Below, one piece after another: positions 46,635 to 55,197 of a DNA stretch of 64,000 nt. Position numbers and translations under genes: made by a program. Source of the DNA: JAGWBJ01 sp964291465 (lineage in GTDB: Bacteria > Chloroflexota > Dehalococcoidia > Lucifugimonadales > JAGWBF01); the NCBI GenBank assembly GCA_964291465.2, contig OZ219936.1, positions 186,001 through 250,000 on the forward strand, given 5' to 3'. Position 1 is the first letter of the stretch. Every line of letters starts with the position of its first letter. Below the pieces are notes generated by a model that worked only from the letters and a program-made list of their open reading frames with translations, made no database searches and was not told where the DNA came from.

Positions 46635-46657
46635 GACGGGAAGCGAGTCATTGTCAA
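46628..46657 (-). promoter_or_regulatory. putative promoter of amidase operon 2
   Basis: Minus strand TTGACA at 46657-46652, an 18-base spacer and AATACT at 46633-46628. The -10 overlaps the last unit of the tandem repeat. Confidence 0.4.
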
Positions 46658-46828
46658 GCTAACGCGGCGGCTTCGGGCGGCCCCGGGCAGCCTTGACACC
46701 GTCTTCGGGCCCGGTCTACCATCGGTACCGACCATGACTACCATCGCTCTCAGCTCCCGCGTTGACCCGTCCGCCCCTCTCTCCTCCGTCCATCTTTCCC
46801 GCCTTTATCCCTCAAATAGGGGCCGGCC

Positions 46829-47368
46829 ATGAGGTACGTGGTCAACTGGCCCGCGAGGATGGAGGAGATGGCCTCCTTCGTGGGCCTGGACGAGGACGCC
46901 AAGGGGCTCGTCCGGGCCAGCGCGCCCATGATCGAAGAGCACGCGGTGGCCCTGACCGACGCGGTGTACGACCACTTCATGGCGTATCCCCAGACCCGGA
47001 ATTTCTTCCTGACCGAGACCGGCGAGGTGGACGAGGAGAGGCTGGCCCGGCGTAAGCACACGCTGATCAGGTGGCTCAGGGAGACCGCGGCCTGCGACCT
47101 GGACGAGCGATTCGCGGGCTACCTGCTGGCCATGGGGATAAGCCACGGCTACCCCCCGGCCCACCGCGAGCACCTGGGCCCGGTGCCGTCGAGGCACATG
47201 ATAGGCACCATCTCCTTCGTCCAGTCCGCCATCGCAGACCTGCTCCTCCGGGAGATGGACGATACCGAGCTCGCCCTGCGGACGAGCATGGCCTGGAACA
47301 AGGTCCTCATGGTGGAGCTGGTCATGCTGCTGGCGGGCTACATCACCCAGCCCGACGGCACGCCCTGA
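46829..47368 (+). CDS. protoglobin-family protein
   Basis: The 179-residue single-domain globin is of the globin-coupled-sensor/protoglobin type: LVRASAPMIEEHAVALTDAV, then VYDHFMAYPQTRNFF and a helix around RRKHTLIRWL that may carry the proximal His. There is no signalling domain. Protoglobins bind O2, CO and NO. It lies between the amidase operon and an MFS transporter; the role is not clear from context. Confidence 0.8.
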   Translation: MRYVVNWPARMEEMASFVGLDEDAKGLVRASAPMIEEHAVALTDAVYDHFMAYPQTRNFFLTETGEVDEERLARRKHTLIRWLRETAACDLDERFAGYLLAMGISHGYPPAHREHLGPVPSRHMIGTISFVQSAIADLLLREMDDTELALRTSMAWNKVLMVELVMLLAGYITQPDGTP

Positions 47369-47406
47369 GCCGCCGGCGGGACGAGTACCGGACAGAAGGC
47401 GTCCTG

Positions 47407-47436
47407 TTGTTGGGCCTGGGAGCGGTCTGGTACAAT
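47407..47436 (+). promoter_or_regulatory. sigma70-like promoter
   Basis: TTGTTG at 47407-47412, an 18-base spacer and TACAAT at 47431-47436, 51 bases before the MFS gene start. Confidence 0.5.
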
Positions 47437-47487
47437 CCCTGGAGACTTTCCCTGTGACCGGCAAGCTCCGGCAACCCGACGGTGTGA

Positions 47488-48792
47488 GTGGAACAAGACG
47501 ATAACCGGCAGCCATCGGAAAAACCAGGGTTCTTCGCATCCCTGGCCTACCCCGATTACCGGCGCCTGTGGATAGCCACCGCCACTTCCCAGTCGGCTGC
47601 GTGGGCGCTCATCGTGCTCCGGGGCGCCCTGGTCTACCGGATGACCGAGTCCAACGCCTGGGTAGGGTTCGCGACCATGGCGGCCCTCCTGCCCAGCCTG
47701 GTGGTCACGCCCCTGTCCGGCCTGCTGGCAGACCGGTTCGACCGGCGCAGAGTCCTGGCCGTCACCTACGCGCTGAACCTGGGCCACACCGTGCTGCTGG
47801 CCCTCCTGTTGTTCCGTGGAGACTCGGACGGCTACCTCATCAACGAGTACCACATCCTGATACTGGCCGTATTCAACGGCTGCATCCGGGCCACGGAGCT
47901 TCCCACCAACCAGGCCCTGCTGCCCAACCTGGTGCCACGGGAGCGTCTGCTCAACGCCGTGGCCCTGAGCCAGTTCATGCAGCAGGGGTCCCGCATGATG
48001 GGCCCCCTGGTGACCCTGCCCGTGATCCGCTTCGCCGACCCCGAGCCGGCCTTCTTCATGCCCGCCGCCCTGTACGCGGTGGGATGGTTCCAGGTGGCCA
48101 CCATCGGCACGGTCTCCCGGGGCATCATCGACATGGGACGGGGGGCCGTGTTCAACCTGGTGGCGGGGGTCAGGTACATCTACACCCACCCGCTGCTCCT
48201 CTACCTGGTGGGCCTGACGGTGCTCCATTGCGCCCTCACCATGGCCTTCGAGTCGGTGTTCCCATTCTTCTCCCGCACCGAGCTGAAGATGCTGTCGGAG
48301 CAGGGGGTATTCGAGGGCCCCACCTACCTGATGATAGCCGTGGGGAGCGGCTCCATGATAGGGAACCTCAGCCTGGCACGGGTCCAGGACCCGGGCATCA
48401 GGGGCAAGCTGTTCCTGGGATTTGGGCTCCTCAGCGGCGCGGCCCCAATGATGCTGGGCTTCACCTTCAGCGTGCCCACGGCCATGGCCGCCGCTGCGTT
48501 CATGGGGGCCATGACCGCGGGGTTCATGACCCTCAGCCACGGCATGGTCCAGTTCATCACGCCCGACGGGCTGCGGGGGCGGGTGATGAGCGCCAACACG
48601 TGGCACGCCCAAGGCGCCATGGGCGGGTTCAACGCCGTGAACGGGATCCTGATGGACCTGTCATGGATGACGGCGCGATTCCTCCTGAGCGGGACCGGGC
48701 TGATCTTCATATGGCTGATGATAGGCACCTTCGTCACGGCCCACCTGCGCACCATCTACTCCAAGGGAGTGGAGGCGCTGGCCCCAACTTAG
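47488..48792 (+). CDS. MFS transporter (EntS-like)
   Basis: The 434-residue membrane carrier has about 10-12 transmembrane segments, starting AAWALIVLRGALVYRM after a cytoplasmic N-terminus with the family motif FRRLW-like YRRLWIATATS. SGLLADRFDRRRVL is the loop 2-3 MFS motif. The region around YTHPLLLYLVGLTVLH begins the second half. It resembles the EntS/MFS_3 group, often exporters of siderophores or drugs. The GTG start at 47488 has only a weak ribosome binding site. Confidence 0.88.
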   Translation: MEQDDNRQPSEKPGFFASLAYPDYRRLWIATATSQSAAWALIVLRGALVYRMTESNAWVGFATMAALLPSLVVTPLSGLLADRFDRRRVLAVTYALNLGHTVLLALLLFRGDSDGYLINEYHILILAVFNGCIRATELPTNQALLPNLVPRERLLNAVALSQFMQQGSRMMGPLVTLPVIRFADPEPAFFMPAALYAVGWFQVATIGTVSRGIIDMGRGAVFNLVAGVRYIYTHPLLLYLVGLTVLHCALTMAFESVFPFFSRTELKMLSEQGVFEGPTYLMIAVGSGSMIGNLSLARVQDPGIRGKLFLGFGLLSGAAPMMLGFTFSVPTAMAAAAFMGAMTAGFMTLSHGMVQFITPDGLRGRVMSANTWHAQGAMGGFNAVNGILMDLSWMTARFLLSGTGLIFIWLMIGTFVTAHLRTIYSKGVEALAPT

Positions 48793-48852
48793 GCGCGCAC
48801 CGGGCCCCCAGGCCATAGCTGCCCGGCACACTCGGGTCTCCGCCCCTTTCCG

Positions 48853-48945
48853 TCGTGCCCGCGAAATCGGGCATCCACGTATACGCCACCCCACACCTGG
48901 GTCCCGGCCTGCGCCGGAACGACGGGTTGGGCCATTCGCCAAGGG
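48853..48945. repeat. intergenic palindromic repeats
   Basis: Two elements side by side: an inverted repeat GCCCGCGAAATCGGGC near 48858-48873, then TGGGTCCCGGCCTGCGCCGG followed by AACGACGGGTTGGGCCATTC at 48899-48938. The latter recurs at 55036-55090 and, less exactly, at 25491-25540. Confidence 0.65.
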
Positions 48946-48990
48946 GCTTGCTGCAAACATTTCTTCATGGCAATGACAGGACCGCCTCGT

Positions 48991-49019
48991 TTGCGGAAGC
49001 CGTCTTCCAGGCCTATAAT
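48991..49019 (+). promoter_or_regulatory. sigma70-like promoter
   Basis: TTGCGG at 48991-48996, a 17-base spacer and a perfect TATAAT at 49014-49019, 47 bases before the PHYHYGP-motif gene. Confidence 0.65.
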
Positions 49020-49066
49020 GACCATTGAGACAATGATGCCGGGAAGACGCTGCGAAGGAGGGGACC

Positions 49067-49888
49067 ATGGAGATCGGAAGCACCAGGATAAACGCCGGTA
49101 CGGTGGAGTTTGCCCTTCAACACCGTAACATCGACGGCGGCAAGGTCGGAGCAAGCAACCCCGACCAGGGCGTGTGCATCCAGGTGATGGCCGAGGTCAA
49201 CGGCAGGGAGGCGGAGCTTCTGCGGTTCGATTGCTTCGACGTGGTGCCCCACTACCACTACGGCCCCCAGAAGAAGAACGAGCGGCACAACCTGGACGTG
49301 ACCACCGCGGGCAACCCCATCGGCTGGACCATAACCCAGTTCCGGGAGAGGCTTGCCGAGATGATCGTCCGGGCCGGCTACGAGGAGGTCGCCGAGACCA
49401 TCGACCGCCGCACCGTGGCCGGCGCGCTGGAGCAGGTGGAGGCCACCGCCCGGGAGATGGCGCGGACCCAACGCAGCACGGTGATACACAACCGTGGAGA
49501 CGAGATCATCGACGCCGGCGTCATCCGGTTCGGGCTGGAGTACCGGAACCTGGCCAACGACGGAGGGCTGGCCATCCACGTCCTGGGAGACGAGGCGGGC
49601 CAGGAGGTCGAGCTGCTGGCCTTCGACTGCTTTGTCAACGCCCCTCACTACCACTACGGGCCGAGGAACAAGAACCACCGCATCTACTGGGACACCACCC
49701 TGGTGCCCAACACCCTTCGCTGGACCCTGGACCAGTTCAAGGCCGGGAAGCTGCCGGCCATGATCCAACGAGCGGGGTATCCCGGCATAGTCGCCGACCT
49801 GGACCAGGGACTTCTGGACCTCAAGCTGGAGGAGCTGGAGCGAAGGGCCATCGCCAAAGAGAAGGCCAACGCCGAGGCTGCCGACTAG
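49067..49888 (+). CDS. unknown protein with duplicated PHYHYGP domain
   Basis: The 273-residue protein is an internal duplication. Each unit (about residues 7-105 and 142-240) runs: IxAGxxxFxLxxRN, an Ile/Val-rich strand, FDCF, then PHYHYGPxxKN, then W-x-(I/L)-x-QF and RAGY. A Glu-rich helix links them. The four His/Tyr residues in each PHYHYGP look like a metal or substrate site. GCGAAGGAGGGGACC precedes the ATG and there is a good promoter. No signal peptide. I cannot name the family; a small cytoplasmic enzyme or binding protein is likely. Confidence 0.75.
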   Translation: MEIGSTRINAGTVEFALQHRNIDGGKVGASNPDQGVCIQVMAEVNGREAELLRFDCFDVVPHYHYGPQKKNERHNLDVTTAGNPIGWTITQFRERLAEMIVRAGYEEVAETIDRRTVAGALEQVEATAREMARTQRSTVIHNRGDEIIDAGVIRFGLEYRNLANDGGLAIHVLGDEAGQEVELLAFDCFVNAPHYHYGPRNKNHRIYWDTTLVPNTLRWTLDQFKAGKLPAMIQRAGYPGIVADLDQGLLDLKLEELERRAIAKEKANAEAAD

Positions 49889-49903
49889 CCGGAGCAGGGG
49901 GCC

Positions 49904-51175
49904 CTAGTGGGTTATCCCCCTGCCCCGCAGCTCCCGGATAACGGCCTCGTCGTATCCCAGCTCGGCGAGTATCTCGTCGGTGTGCTGGCCCAGGGCGGGA
50001 GAGGCCGGTCCGGGGCGCAGCGGGGCGCCGTCCATCTGCACCAGGGCGCCGGCCATCTTCAGGTTCCCCACCAGGTGGTGCTCCAGCTCGACCGCCATCC
50101 CGTTGGCGTCCAGCCCGCCGTCCTCAAGCAGCTCCTCGGTAAACCTCACCGGCGCGCAGGGGACTCCCGCCCCCTGCAGGAAGGCCACCCATTCCGCCGA
50201 GGTCCGCTCCAGGAACCGGGCCTCTGCCTCCGCCGCCAGGTCCCCGCCCCCGGCTCCGAGACCGTCTTCGGACACGGCCGCCGGGTCCGTAGAGCCCCCC
50301 AGGCCCATGGCATCCAGGAACTTCCCCCGCAGGGACTCGCTCAGGCAGCCGACGGCCAGGAAACCGTCCCTGGTCCTGTAGGTGCGATAGAAGATGTTGT
50401 CCGGGGCGTTGGTGTGGAACCCCCGGTACAGATCCTGGAGCTCCGGGTAGCCCGCTCCCCCCGACTGGGCCCTAGTCAAGTCGCGGAGCAGCTCCTCCTG
50501 GACCTGGGCGTCCTCCACGTCCACTCTGAGGAAGCGCTGTAGCTGCAGGGCGAGGGCCGTGGACAGGAGGGCCGCCTCGACCCTCTGGCCCTGGCCCGTC
50601 TTCTCCCGGTGGTACAGGGCGGCGCAGACGGCCCACGCCATGGCCACTCCGGTGCACACGTCGACCACGGGGTTGAACAGGTGCTGCGGCACGCCGCCGG
50701 CCTCCTTGCCCTCCGACGCCATGAGCCCCGACGTGGCCTGCACGATGATGTCGTAGCCCGGAAGGTGTCCCATGGGGCCGCCGCGGCCAAAGGCGGTGTT
50801 CTCGCAGTAGACCAGCCGGGGATTCAGGGCGCGCAGGGTGTCGTAGTCGACGCCCAGGCGGGCGGGCACGTCGGGCCGGTAGTTGACCACGACCACGTCG
50901 GCGCCGGCCGCCAGCCGGTGCACTATCTCCCGTCCCTCGGGCTTGGCCAGGTCCAGGGGAAGGCTGCGCTTGCCCCGGTTCACCGCCATGAAGGTGCGGC
51001 TCTCCAGCGGCACGAACTGCCGGAACAGGCGCCAGGGCTCACCCCACGGCGGCTCGACCTTGACGACGTCGGCGCCCATGTCCGCCAGCAGCATGGCGGC
51101 GTAGGGCGCGGCAATGATCTCGCTGAGCTCAAGGACCTTGAGGCCGTGGAGGGGCCCGTTCATGGGACCGGCCAC
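49904..51175 (-). CDS. CaiB/BaiF family (type III) CoA transferase
   Basis: The 423-residue protein starts LHGLKVLELSEIIAAPYAAM, then LADMGADVVKVEPPWGEPWR and LVYCENTAFGRGGPMGHLPG, followed by YD with the catalytic Asp of the family. It moves CoA between carboxylic acids. It is the last of four genes on this strand (GMC, Gfo/Idh/MocA, unknown, CaiB), which suggests activation of an oxidised organic acid. Confidence 0.92.
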   Translation of the reverse strand: MAGPMNGPLHGLKVLELSEIIAAPYAAMLLADMGADVVKVEPPWGEPWRLFRQFVPLESRTFMAVNRGKRSLPLDLAKPEGREIVHRLAAGADVVVVNYRPDVPARLGVDYDTLRALNPRLVYCENTAFGRGGPMGHLPGYDIIVQATSGLMASEGKEAGGVPQHLFNPVVDVCTGVAMAWAVCAALYHREKTGQGQRVEAALLSTALALQLQRFLRVDVEDAQVQEELLRDLTRAQSGGAGYPELQDLYRGFHTNAPDNIFYRTYRTRDGFLAVGCLSESLRGKFLDAMGLGGSTDPAAVSEDGLGAGGGDLAAEAEARFLERTSAEWVAFLQGAGVPCAPVRFTEELLEDGGLDANGMAVELEHHLVGNLKMAGALVQMDGAPLRPGPASPALGQHTDEILAELGYDEAVIRELRGRGITH

Positions 51176-51209
51176 GGATCGCCCCCGCTCCCGCGCCCGT
51201 CGGCGGGGG

Positions 51210-51926
51210 TCATTCCCGGGCCTGGGCCTCGCCTTGGGCCCCGTCCTCCCCTGCGGCCCCGGCCTGCTCCGGAGCGCCGGCGGTGGGAGGGTCGTCGGGC
51301 TCCTCGGCGACTGGGGAGCGCTCCTTCATCTGGTCGTCTATCCAGCGGCGGATCTCGTTCAGGGCCGGCGGCGAGACGTAGAACACCTCGATGTCCGAGG
51401 GAAACTGGACCCTGTGGTTGTCCCCCACCAGCAGGATGGCGGACTCGTCTTCCTCGAGGGTCCCGTCTATCCTGGAGGCCATGCTCTCGTAGCGCTTGCC
51501 GGTGACGTCTATGTAAGACTGCATGGCCAACGCCGTCACCTTTTGGCTTACCAGCCCCACGGTGAGGCAGCGTTGCCAGTCGGTGCTCTCCTCCACCAGG
51601 GCCTGCTCCTCCAGGGCCTCCAGCCGGGCGCCCGCCTGGAGACGCCGCCGGAGCATCCCGTAGCCCCTGGGGTTGATCTGCTCCACGAGGGTCGCCCCCT
51701 CTTCGCCCGGCAGGAAGACCGTCTCGTGGTATATGCGGCTCACGGGGCCCAGGGCCGACTCCAGACTGGCGATGTGCTGGTCGGAGCCCGCCCAGTACCT
51801 GTCCAGCATCTGTCCCAGGTCCTCGGGCACCTCCATGGGGACGACGAACAGGGGGACCAGGTACAGCTTCCGGCCCTTGCGGAACCGTTCGGCGTCGGGC
51901 TTGGGCATCTGGCTGAGGGTACTCAT
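51210..51926 (-). CDS. conserved-looking protein of unknown function
   Basis: The 238-residue soluble protein has a mixed alpha/beta body (KLYLVPLFVVPMEVPEDLGQ, later ESAILLVGDNHRVQFPSDIE and VFYVSPPALNEIRRWIDDQM). The last 35 residues are a disordered Pro/Ala/Glu tail. No signal peptide, no catalytic motif recognised. It lies in the GMC-Gfo-CaiB group with short gaps (24 and 34 bases), but may be a housekeeping protein caught in the operon. Confidence 0.65.
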   Translation of the reverse strand: MSTLSQMPKPDAERFRKGRKLYLVPLFVVPMEVPEDLGQMLDRYWAGSDQHIASLESALGPVSRIYHETVFLPGEEGATLVEQINPRGYGMLRRRLQAGARLEALEEQALVEESTDWQRCLTVGLVSQKVTALAMQSYIDVTGKRYESMASRIDGTLEEDESAILLVGDNHRVQFPSDIEVFYVSPPALNEIRRWIDDQMKERSPVAEEPDDPPTAGAPEQAGAAGEDGAQGEAQARE

Positions 51927-51950
51927 GCTCGTTGGCTCTCGACTCCGGCG

Positions 51951-53048
51951 CTACACCGAGACGCGGACGCCCCGGTCCGACGAACGCTGCACGGCGTCCA
52001 GCAGGTGGTGCCGGGTCACGGCGAGCTGGAAATCCGGGTCCGAGCCCCCTTCGCCGCGGATAGCCCCGGCCAGGCGTCGGTAGAGCTGGGCCACGTTGAA
52101 GGGAGGGCCCGGGGGAACATCGGCGGGGACGGCGGCCAGGTCCCTCGGGACCTGGATCTCCTCCATGGCGGCGCCGTCTCCCCTTGCCCCCGTCAGCCGC
52201 ACGTCGGCGTACTGCACCATCTGCTCCGAGGCCGCGACGACGGTGCCCTCGCGCCCGTACACCTCCATCCGCCAGCCGGTGCCGTGCCACGGGATTGTGG
52301 CAACGTGCACCGAGGCGACGGCGCCGTTGTCCAGCACGCCGCTGATGAGGACGTTGTCCGGGGCCGTCACCTCCACCCTTCCTCCCGTATCAGAGAGGGT
52401 CCACTCCGGGACCTGGGTGGAGACCTTGGCCGACACATCCACGAACTCGCCCACGCAGAAGCAGACCACGTCCACCGAGTGGCCGGCGGCTATGGAGAGG
52501 GTGTGGCCGCCCTTGGTCCCGTCGGCCATCCACGCCCGGCCCGAGTCCCGCTGCAGGGCGCCGGGCAGGAACATGGTCATGTTGCAGGACAACACGTCGC
52601 CCACGTAGCCGTCGGCCAGGACTTTGCGGAGGTGCATGAGGGCCGGGTCTCCCCGGGCCTGGAGGCCCACCATGTGGCGGACTCCTCTAGACGCAGCCAG
52701 GGCCGACATCTCCCGCGCCTGGTCCAGGTTCATCCCCAGGGGCCACTCGCAGAAGACGTGCTTCCCCGCTTCCAGGGCGGCCATCACCATGGGGTGGTGC
52801 ATGGGCACCCGGACGGAGACGGAGACCAGGTCCACGTCCGGGTGAGCCGCCATCTCCCGGTAGTCGTGGAAGGCCAACGGCGCGCCGTAGTGCTTGGCCG
52901 ACTCCTCGGCCGTCTCCCTCCGGGAGGTGCACACGGCCGCCAGCTCGTACTCGGGGAGGCGCAGGAGGGCCGGGAGGTGCGCCCTCTGGCTCCAGCCGTA
53001 GTTGACGTTGGCCCCGATCAGCCCTATGCGAATACCGTCGCCCGACAT
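51951..53048 (-). CDS. Gfo/Idh/MocA family oxidoreductase
   Basis: The 365-residue dehydrogenase starts MSGDGIRIGLIGANVNYGWS (NAD(P) loop); GGGAGGGCGTCG precedes this ATG. The usual EKP motif is EWP here (GKHVFCEWPLGMN), which removes the conserved lysine, and GGHTLSIAAGHSVDVVCF gives the HxxD-type residues (H and D). The lost lysine may mean altered chemistry. Start 14 bases after the GMC gene stop. Confidence 0.88.
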   Translation of the reverse strand: MSGDGIRIGLIGANVNYGWSQRAHLPALLRLPEYELAAVCTSRRETAEESAKHYGAPLAFHDYREMAAHPDVDLVSVSVRVPMHHPMVMAALEAGKHVFCEWPLGMNLDQAREMSALAASRGVRHMVGLQARGDPALMHLRKVLADGYVGDVLSCNMTMFLPGALQRDSGRAWMADGTKGGHTLSIAAGHSVDVVCFCVGEFVDVSAKVSTQVPEWTLSDTGGRVEVTAPDNVLISGVLDNGAVASVHVATIPWHGTGWRMEVYGREGTVVAASEQMVQYADVRLTGARGDGAAMEEIQVPRDLAAVPADVPPGPPFNVAQLYRRLAGAIRGEGGSDPDFQLAVTRHHLLDAVQRSSDRGVRVSV

Positions 53049-53062
53049 CGACGCCCTCCCGG

Positions 53063-54610
53063 CTACCTGCCTTCCCTGATCCAGTCGGCGACGCGCTCGC
53101 CTATCATGATGGTCGTGGCGTTGGTGTTGGCCCGGACCACGTCGGGCATTATCGACGCGTCTACGACCCGAAGGTTCTCCAGGCCCCGCACCCGGCAGTA
53201 CTGGTCCACCACGGCCATGGGGTCCGAGCCGGGCCCCATCTTGCAGGTGCCCGAGGAGTGGTGCTGGGTGCCCACGTTGCGGAGCATCCACAGGTCCAGC
53301 GCGCCATCGTCGGCGAGCTCCTCGTCGGTGGGGGACACCCGCTCCACCAGAATGTCCCTGTACGTCTCATGCTCGGCGATCCTCGCCGCCAGGCGGAGGG
53401 CCCTACGGGTCCGCTCCCTGTCCCACGGGTCCGACAGGTACCGGTAGTCCAGGTGGGGCTGGACGTAGGGGTCGGTGGACTGGAGCCTCAGCTCCCCGGC
53501 GGAGACGGCGTTCTGGAGGCCCACGCTGATGCCGAACAGGTTCCCCTCGGCCTCGACCATGACCTGGGCGGGGCGGTGCTCGCTGGTCCACAGGTTGGGG
53601 GTGATCTGCATGTCGTTGGGCGTGTCCGACCCCTCGACGGTGTACCTGAGACCCACCTGTATGCCCGGGGCCAGCAGCTCGTGGGGGTCTCCCTTCCCGC
53701 GCAGGACGATGAAGACGGAGGGGTGGTCCCTGAGGTTCTGTCCCACGCCGGGGATGTCCTGGACCACGTCGATGCCGTGGCTCCTGAGGTGCTCCGCGGG
53801 GCCGACGCCCGACAGCATCAGCAACTGGGGAGAGGCGATGGCGCCGCTGCACAGGAGTATCAACTCCCCTTCGGCGGTGAAGCGCTCGCCCCCGCTGTCC
53901 ACCTCCACGCCCGCTGCCCGTTTCCCGTCGAAGAGTATCCTGCGGGCCGTCACGTTGGCCTTTATGGTCAGGTTCAACCGGTGGCGGGCCATGTTCAGGT
54001 AGGTCAGGGCGGTGCTCATCCTGACGCCGTCGATGTTGTTCAACGGCCTTGAGGCAACGCCGTAGGCCTCTGGGTGGTTCTGGTCGGGGTCGGCGGGAAA
54101 CCCCAGGGCCAGGCAGGCGTCGTAGAAGGCCCTGGCGTGGGGCAGCCACTCCTCCCGCCTGTACCGCCGCACTGGGATGGGGCCGTCGCTGCCATGGAAA
54201 TCGCCGCCTGGGAAGTCCCGGTCCGTCTCCAGCTTCCGGAAGTAGGGCAGCACCTTGGTGTAGCCCCACTCGTCGTTGCCCCAGGCGGCCCAGTTCTCGT
54301 AGTCCTGGGGCACGCCGCGGAAGAAGACCTGGCCGTTCACGGCGCTGGAGCCCCCGGTGACCTTGCCCCGGGGTATCTGAGTCTCGCCGGCCTCGGGTGT
54401 GGCCGTGGCCACGTAGCCCCAGTTGTGGGGGCCATAGGCCGAGCGATAGACGTTGTTGCCCTGTTTCAGGTCGTCGGGCAGGTGCTCGAACTCGGGGTAG
54501 TCGGGGCCCGCCTCCAGCAGCAGCACCGAGCGCTCCGGGTCCTCGGACAGCCGGGTGGCGATGACGCTGCCGGCAGAGCCGGCCCCCACCACGATCACGT
54601 CGTACTTCAT
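53063..54610 (-). CDS. GMC family FAD oxidoreductase, copy 3
   Basis: The 515-residue flavoprotein has MKYDVIVVGAGSAGSVIATR, IPRGKVTGGSSAVNGQVFFR (signature 1), SGAIASPQLLMLSGVGP (signature 2) and QHHSSGTCKMGPGSDP with the active-site His. It is closer to copy 1 (31964) than to most choline dehydrogenases and intact. It is the first gene of the four-gene minus-strand operon. Confidence 0.92.
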   Translation of the reverse strand: MKYDVIVVGAGSAGSVIATRLSEDPERSVLLLEAGPDYPEFEHLPDDLKQGNNVYRSAYGPHNWGYVATATPEAGETQIPRGKVTGGSSAVNGQVFFRGVPQDYENWAAWGNDEWGYTKVLPYFRKLETDRDFPGGDFHGSDGPIPVRRYRREEWLPHARAFYDACLALGFPADPDQNHPEAYGVASRPLNNIDGVRMSTALTYLNMARHRLNLTIKANVTARRILFDGKRAAGVEVDSGGERFTAEGELILLCSGAIASPQLLMLSGVGPAEHLRSHGIDVVQDIPGVGQNLRDHPSVFIVLRGKGDPHELLAPGIQVGLRYTVEGSDTPNDMQITPNLWTSEHRPAQVMVEAEGNLFGISVGLQNAVSAGELRLQSTDPYVQPHLDYRYLSDPWDRERTRRALRLAARIAEHETYRDILVERVSPTDEELADDGALDLWMLRNVGTQHHSSGTCKMGPGSDPMAVVDQYCRVRGLENLRVVDASIMPDVVRANTNATTIMIGERVADWIREGR

Positions 54611-55197
54611 TACAGCATCCCCCCGCAGACCAAGGGTCACGGGCAGCCGGGCCGGATCAGGCGACCCGGGACCGGGCTTCCGACCGTCCGGGAGGAAGTG
54701 TAGCAGCGGCCAAATTTACCGTCAACATTGGGGGGATAGCCAGGGTCCCCTAGCTGAACCGTGGAGGAGGGTAGAGCCGGGACCAGGGGAGGAAGGCGTT
54801 GAGGATGTGAGGCTGGAATTTTCGATCTCCCTCTCATTTCCTTTCATTTTCTCCCATTCGGGCATGATCCTCACCCATGCCCTCGCTTACCCTCACCCTT
54901 GCCCTCTCCCAGGGGGAGAGGGGGGCGGGACACGTTACCCTCACCTCTGCCCTCTCTCCAAGGGAGGGGGGCGGGACAGGTATTGATGATAGGGCAACGT
55001 CCGGGGGGTTAGGAAGAGGCGAGTGTCATCCCTTCCCCACACCTGGGTCCGGGCCTGCGCCGGAACGACGAGTTGGGCGATTCGCCAAGACTACTGAATG
55101 GGGCGCCGGGACTCAGGGTTGGGGAGCAGTCCTTTCCTTGCGACGGTGGCTGTGGTATTTTACCCACTAGGCCCCATGTGCACGACGGGAGGGCTGC
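54611..55197. other. intergenic region rich in repeats
   Basis: No gene seen in these 587 bases. Two copies of a CCCTCTCC-x-AGGGGGAGAGG type inverted repeat with TTACCCTCACC spacers lie at about 54887-54925 and 54937-54977. A copy of the dispersed palindrome (GGGCCTGCGCCGGAACGACG) lies at 55036-55090. At 55138-55166 a weak TTGCGA-17-TACCCA could be the promoter of the following gene. Confidence 0.6.

Noticed and set aside
54555..55170. Short plus-strand frames before the B12/radical-SAM-like gene
   Set aside because: They translate repeat sequences (TLTLALSQGERG type) and have no ribosome binding site.
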